Shown here: positions 58,770 through 64,000 of the stretch, piece after piece | Layout: each line of letters opens with the position of its first letter | Numbering within the stretch: position 1 is the stretch's first letter | NCBI GenBank assembly: GCA_013368315.1 | Contig: JAACJM010000004.1 | Location: forward strand, 1,116,001 to 1,180,000 | Reading direction: 5' to 3' | Source of the DNA: Tetrapyrgos nigripes | Taxonomy: Eukaryota; Basidiomycota; Agaricomycetes; Agaricales; Campanellaceae | DNA length: 64,000 nt | Notes under the pieces: generated by a model | What the model was told of the DNA's origin: nothing | What the model saw: the letters and a program-made list of their open reading frames with translations, nothing else | The model's database searches: none | Made by a program: the position numbers and the translations under genes

Positions 58770-58800
58770 GTATTTTAGACTTCCACTCTTGTTGTCTACA

Positions 58801-60281
58801 ATGTCCCAACGTTCTCAACCACGAACTCCTTCCCCGACACCGAACCTTACGGTTCTGGTAACTCCATTCAAAAACGCTTATTATTCCAACCTCTTCCGTA
58901 ACGTTCAAATTCGCCAACACAGACGCTCCAGCAGCATTTTCGCACATCCGAGCCCAACCAAACCCCGCATGAGTCCGTTCAAGGAATTCCTCGATAGCTG
59001 GGACGGCCCGGAGCCAGGAGACTCCGCAACCCTTACACAAACCCAAAGCCGTTCATACGTCCAACAGCAAACTCAAGGATCCTCTTGAGCAGGACCCTCG
59101 CGTACACCCGCCAATCCCGATGACGGCCGTGGTCCTCCACTGGGCCAACAGTATGATCAGGGAAATGACAGGGACGACAATGAACAACACCAGGGTGGTG
59201 GAGGAGGCGGATCTGACGACGGTGGGCCTCCAGGAGGAGAAGATGGTTCTGATGATTCCGACGAAAGGAGGCAGTTCATTACCGCCCTCCAAAGTTTCAA
59301 CGAGATCATCGGAAAGGTTACACCTGGTCACAGCGAAAAGACGGAAGTGAAGAAACCCGACGTCTTCGATGGGTCTGATCCGAAGAAGCTCTGTCCGTTC
59401 CTGATCCAGATCCAGATCAATCTCCAGAACCGTCCCAGGGCATATGCGACTGATGCCGCAAAAATCAGTTTCACTCTTTCCTATCTCTCCGGCACCGCGT
59501 TCGAATTCTTTGAGCCGGAAATCCTCAACCCGGATCCCGAGGAACCCGCTCCGTGGACCCTTGACTTTGGTATTTTCGTCAAGGAGCTGAAGGACAACTT
59601 TGGGATGCTGAGGACCGATTGGAGGCCCTATTCATGAAGGATTCTGATCGGGCCACAAAGTACTGCGTCAAGTTCCAACAACTTGCTTCGCAGGTCGCTT
59701 GGGATGAGAATTCCTTGTGACACTTTTTCCGAAAGGGTTTGGCTCCACGAATCAAGGACGCCCTTGCCCTAGTCTACAAGGAACAGAACCTTCCCTGTCT
59801 CAAATCCCAGGTTCTCCGAATCGATTCCCGTTACTGGCGTCGCCAAACTGAGAAGAAATGGGAAGAAGCGAGTGGGGGAAAAGGGAATTCCGGGGGGAAA
59901 GGCTCGGGAGGTAATAGTTCCGGTTCCGGCTCCGGAAAGTCCTCAAACTCCGGTAAAGGTGGGAAATCCGGAAATTCCTCCAATTCCTCCAATTCCAACT
60001 ATAATCCCAACTCTAATTCATCCTCGTCGTCTTCGTTCCCTTCTGGCCAGAAGAAACCCTGGGCTAACAAGCTCGGGAAGGACGGAAAGCTATCCCAGGA
60101 CGAAAGGGACCGCCGCAAGAAGAACAATCTCTGTATGTTCTGTGGTGGGAAGCATTCGACAGATGACTGTAACAAGTGGAAGGCGGCGAACAAGGCTCGC
60201 GGCCGAGCTGCAAACACGGAAAACACCTCCTCCAGTAGTACTTCCGTGACTGGCACTGCTTCCACGCAGTCCCCAAAATAG
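58801..60281 (+). pseudogene. G3 gag
   Basis: The ATG at 58801 (MSQRSQPRTPSP) starts a Ser/Pro-rich leader with TGA at 59086-59088, a capsid-like region (KPDVFDGSDPKKL ... LSYLSGTAFEFFEP), a one-base loss in the G run at 59602-59604, and a second TGA at 59718-59720 where SLRHFF is expected. A long Gly/Ser/Asn-rich linker and a zinc knuckle, CMFCGGKHSTDDC, follow. The frame ends at C-CCA-AAA-TAG, a slippery-type CCCAAAA just before the stop, and pol continues in the -1 frame. Confidence 0.85.
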
Positions 60282-61953
60282 TCAGCGACTCTGATGCCTC
60301 GGCACAAGGTCGGAGTTGCGTTGACCGGGATCGTGCCAATCAGGAGGTTACTCTCAACGCCGCCGCTCTTTCCATTAAATCCTTAGTCCTTCCACTTTCT
60401 ATTCCTTCATATACTAAACCCGAACTTTCCATTTCTTTTCTGTCGCTTTTGGATTCTGGTTCTTCAGATTGTTTTATCGACTCTATGTACGTTTCCGAAC
60501 ATTCCCTACCTATCTTTTCCATTCCTCCCGTTCATCTACGCTTACTTGATGGTTCCGTACCCTGCACCCTGAATAAAGTATGCTGTTTTTCCATTTACTT
60601 TCTGAAGGGGGAATGAATTCCTCTTGACTTTTATGTCACTAATCTCGACTCAACTTGTAAGGGAGTCCTCGGATATAGTTTCCTTTCCCGCTACAACCCG
60701 TCGGTTGACTGGGTAAAAGGAAACATCAAATTCCATGACCCCGAACTGGTTGCTGTCACCCTGAGCTCTGAACCCTGTGTGTCGCCCTCTGAGGCTGACC
60801 CGGGTTCTCCAGTTTTCACACCACTTCCGGCTGCAATGCCACCCATTCGTTCTAAATCATCATGGCCGTACGAACCCATCTATTCCTATCCTTCCGTCTC
60901 GCAAATGGCGTCTTCCATTGACGACACCCGCATTAGCATCATCGAAGCAGCAGCTTTCCTTCGCTGTTGCAAACAGGATCAGCTCGAACCAATGGCGCTC
61001 CGGTTAACCCTGGATGCTGAGGTTCATGCGAAAGCCTCAAATTCGGAAACCCCACCTTCTCCAAAGGCTCCCGAATACTTAGCTGACTATTCCGATGTGT
61101 TTGACGAAGGACTCTCGGATAAACTGGCTCTGCATCGTCCCTATGATCTCAAGATTGATCTTGTCGAGGGCGCAGCTCCGCCGATTGCCCGGATTTATCC
61201 AGTATCCGACAGGGAATTAGGAGAATTACGGAAATTTATTGACAAACATCTGACTATAGGTTTTATCAAACCTTCCTCCTCGCCCTTCGTGGCTCCGGTC
61301 CTCTTTGTGAAGAAGAAAAGCAGAGAGCTTCGGCTTTGCGTTGACTTCTGCAGCCTCAATGCCATCATGAAGAAGGATAGGTATCCGCTTCTGCTTATTT
61401 CCGAGCTTTTAGACACCCCCCAGCACGCGAAAATCTATACCAAGTTGGATCTCTGTCACGCTTATCACTTGGTCCGCATCGCCGAAGGGGATGAATGGAA
61501 AACTGCTTTCCGGACCCGCTACAGATCCTTCGAATGGAAAGTGATGCCTTTTGGTCTCAGTAATGCTCCCGCCGCTTTTCAGCGATTTATCAACGACATC
61601 CTCAAGGATCTCCTCGACGTTACTGTCATCGTCTATCTCGACAACGTCCTGATCTATTCCGACAATGAGGAGGATCATCAGAAACATGTTCGCAAAGTAT
61701 TCCGTCGGCTCCAAGAGCACGGACTCTTCGTCAATCCCGAAAAATGCTTCTTTTCTGTTGATACCGTGGAGTATCTAGGCTACATTCTCTCCCCTGAAGG
61801 GTTGACAATGGATCCTTCTAAAATCCGAACTATCCTGGAATGGCCCGTTCCTCGGAAGGTCCGGGATATACAATCCTTCCTAGGCTTCTGTAATTTTTAC
61901 AGACGCTTCATCTTCAATTATTCGGATATCATCGTACCCCTAACCCGTCTCAC
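60272..61953 (+). pseudogene. G3 pol: protease and reverse transcriptase
   Basis: The pol frame starts at 60272 in -1 relative to gag. Protease LLDSGSSDCFID (60446); in-frame TGA at 60614-60616; reverse transcriptase with SPFVAPVLFVKKKS, LRLCVDFCSLNAIMKKDRYP, FRTRYRSFEWKVMPFGLSNA and the catalytic box VYLDNVLIYS. The second active-site Asp is Asn here (GAC to AAC), so the enzyme is dead even without the stop. The frame is cut at 61953 by a solo LTR. Confidence 0.9.
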
Positions 61954-62574
61954 TGTTAAGTCCGGGCGGATCCTAGCGTTAGGAAACATGTCGGACCCGA
62001 GCGGAAGTCTTATTGGAGTTTTATGAAAGGATGAAGACGGACCCGGGCGGAACCGGTAGTCTCTGAGAATGAAGTATAGGGAAGACACGGAATGGAATCC
62101 GTTAGGATGGTACTTTGTTGTCTGAAGTCGGATGAAGTTAAGAGACCAGCTAATTCGATTTTAGACTTAAGCTATCTACTACAAAGTTGCTAGCTTAAGT
62201 ACTACATCGGAAACTATTGGAATGAATAGGAGAAAGATAGGAATGATTCGGAAATAAAGGAAAAGCACATGGTGCTATTGGAGATGGATGGAGTACTGCG
62301 GAACGAAGTGGAAACAAAGTGGAACGGATTGGAGATGAAGTGGAGTAGCTTTGGAGATTAGATACGAGCTATCCAGTAGTTATCCGAAATGAATCACGAG
62401 TTCCCGGATGGGATCCGTGTGTGGAGATTAATAGTGGAGCTCGGATATGAAATCGGAAATGAATGATCGGAAAGTGTTCGGGATGAAAGGGAATGAAGTT
62501 TGAAATAAAAGGAAAAGAAGTTCGGAAAAGAATCGGATGTGATCGGAAAGGTGTATGGAAGCATAGATATTACA
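61954..62574 (-). mobile_element. Solo LTR nested in G3 pol, TSD CTCAC
   Basis: 621 bp in reverse orientation, plus strand TGTTAAGTCCGGGCGG to CATAGATATTACA, flanked by CTCAC (61949-61953 and 62575-62579). Its removal rejoins PLTRLT to KAIQWKWTQACQ in frame. Confidence 0.95.
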
Positions 62575-64000
62575 CTCACCCGAAAAGCTATCCAGTGGAA
62601 ATGGACACAGGCATGCCAGGAATCTTTCGATTACCTTAAGCACGCTTTTACTTCCGCTCCGATCCTTGGTCATTGGGTTCCGAACCAAAAAATCATCGTT
62701 GAAACCGACGCTTCTGACTACGCTATCGCTGCAATCCTCTCCCTCCAGTACGATTCCGGAGAGATTCATCCCATCGCATTCCATTCACGCACCTTACAAT
62801 CCGCCGAACTCAATTACGACGTTCACGATAAGGAATTGCTTGCCATTTTTGAAGCATTCCGAATCTGGCAACACTACTTGGAAGGCTCCGGATCCCCTAT
62901 CGATGTCGTTACCGATCACAAGAATTTGGAATATTTTTCGACCACCAAAATTCTAACACGACGACAAGTCCAATGGTCCGAGTATCTTTCCGCCTTCAAT
63001 CTCATTATCCGGTTCCGACCGGGTAAACTAGGTGCAAAACCAGACTCACTCACTAGACGATGGGACGTCTACCCAAAAGAGGGGGATAGTGACTACGCCA
63101 AGGTTAATCCGCAGAATTTCCGCCCAGTCTTCACCCAAGAACAGCTTTCCGAATCGCTCCAAGCCTCTTTCCTCGAAGGACCCGCACTCCGTGCATCCAT
63201 TATCATGGATATCGAGAAACTCCATTCCACAATCCGAGAATCCTACGCTTCCGATCCGGAATCACAAGCCGGTCTCAAACTAGCTGAGGATTCCTCATCA
63301 TCCTGATGGAAACTCGATGAATCCGGGTTACTACGCTTGGACGATAGGATTTTCGTTCCTGGTGCTTCCGACCTTAGACTTCAAGTTTTGCGACAGCACC
63401 ACGACCATTCCCTAGCAGGACACTTCAGACAAAACCGGACGCTTGACCTTATCCGACGCCACTATACCTGGCCAAAGGTCCGAGAATTCGTTTGGGATTA
63501 TGTCGCTTCCTGTACGGTTTGTGGTTGCAACAAGCCTCGTCGACATCGTCCTTATGGTCTCTTAAAACCACTTCCCATACCGGTCCATCTGTGGGATTCG
63601 ATTTCCATGGATTTTATTGAACAACTACCGGATTCCAATGGATACACAGCAATCCTGGTAATTGTGGACCGCGCATCCAAACAGGGAATCTTCATTCCAA
63701 CTCATGATACCATTACATCAGAACAGCTTGCGGAATTATTTGTTCTTCATGTTTTTTCTAAGCATGGTGTTCCTAACCATGTCACTTCCGACCGCAGTTC
63801 CGAATTCGTTTCCCATTTTTTCCAATCCTTAGGAAAAGCTTTGAACATGGAACTTCACTTCACTTCAGGTTATCACCCGGAAGCCAACGGACAAACCGAG
63901 CGCACCAATCAGACACTCGAGCAGTACATCCAGATCTATTGTTCTTACCAACAGGATAATTGGTCTTCCCTACTTCCCATCGCTGAGTTCGCTTACAACA
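62575..64000 (+). pseudogene. G3 pol: RNase H and integrase (runs off window)
   Basis: RNase H: ETDASDYAIAAIL, ELLAIFEAF, VTDHKNLEYF. TGA at 63304-63306 where an Arg before WKLDESG is likely. Integrase zinc finger (HHDHSLAGHF ... CTVCG), then catalytic Asp in SMDFIEQLPDS, Asp in TSDRSSEFV and Glu in NGQTERTNQ. Open to the window end (LLPIAEFAYN). A chromodomain is expected just beyond. Confidence 0.9.

Larger units (their letters stand above)
58138..64000 (+). mobile_element. Gypsy element G3 (chromodomain clade), 3' end beyond window
   Basis: 5' LTR, gag, protease, RT, RNase H and integrase on the plus strand, inserted in copia 2 and itself interrupted by a solo LTR. Its integrase is a near match to that of G2, so an antisense accessory gene is predicted between pol and the 3' LTR beyond 64000. 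Confidence 0.92.

Noticed and set aside
23989..63306. TGA as recoded or read-through codon
   Set aside because: The bases after TGA vary and the same elements also carry frameshifts; decay of CGA explains them better.

Overview
The window is nuclear DNA of a filamentous basidiomycete, most likely an Agaricomycete. The evidence is short spliceosomal introns of about 50-60 nt in every host gene, a secreted aryl-alcohol-oxidase-type GMC enzyme, a GPI-anchored GH13 enzyme, and very heavy loading with LTR retrotransposons. I cannot name the species.

Positions 1-10.9 kb are a compact host gene block: the 5' part of a Zn2Cys6 transcription factor (-), the spliceosomal Myb protein Cdc5/Cef1 (+), a single-pass membrane protein (+), the MICOS subunit Mic19 (-), a GPI-anchored GH13 alpha-amylase/alpha-glucanotransferase (-) and, divergent from it, an MFS sugar transporter (+). 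One further host-like gene, a GMC oxidoreductase (49.3-51.7 kb), stands isolated among repeats.

From 10.9 to 49 kb and from 51.7 to 64 kb the sequence is nested mobile DNA. One LTR family with a conserved internal hairpin supplies solo LTRs (11.4, 43.0 and 62.0 kb, plus one inside a larger LTR at 25.1 kb), the 3' LTR of a broken minus-strand chromodomain gypsy element (G2, 16.6-19.6 kb) and the 5' LTR of a plus-strand gypsy element (G3) that runs off the window end. A second gypsy element (G1) is split by a 16.5 kb gypsy element (here 'the giant', 24340-40819) with 1415-bp LTRs and target duplication GCGAT. There are also two copia-type LTR/leader regions (15.1 and 55.9 kb), four elements with terminal inverted repeats (12.7, 45.7, 46.9 and 54.8 kb; one carries a piece of an alpha-kinase gene), a SINE-like tRNA-derived head, tandem repeats and an array of hairpins.

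The most unusual system is the giant element. Its gag, protease and reverse transcriptase frames are joined by two canonical -1 slippery heptamers. Between pol and the 3' LTR it carries two multi-exon genes on the opposite strand, each with its own TATA box. One encodes a six-cysteine motif; the unrelated G2 element carries an antisense gene with the same kind of motif at the same place. Element coding frames are broken mainly by TGA codons where CGA is expected, and the giant's two LTRs differ only by transitions, so methyl-CpG decay is the likely mutational force.
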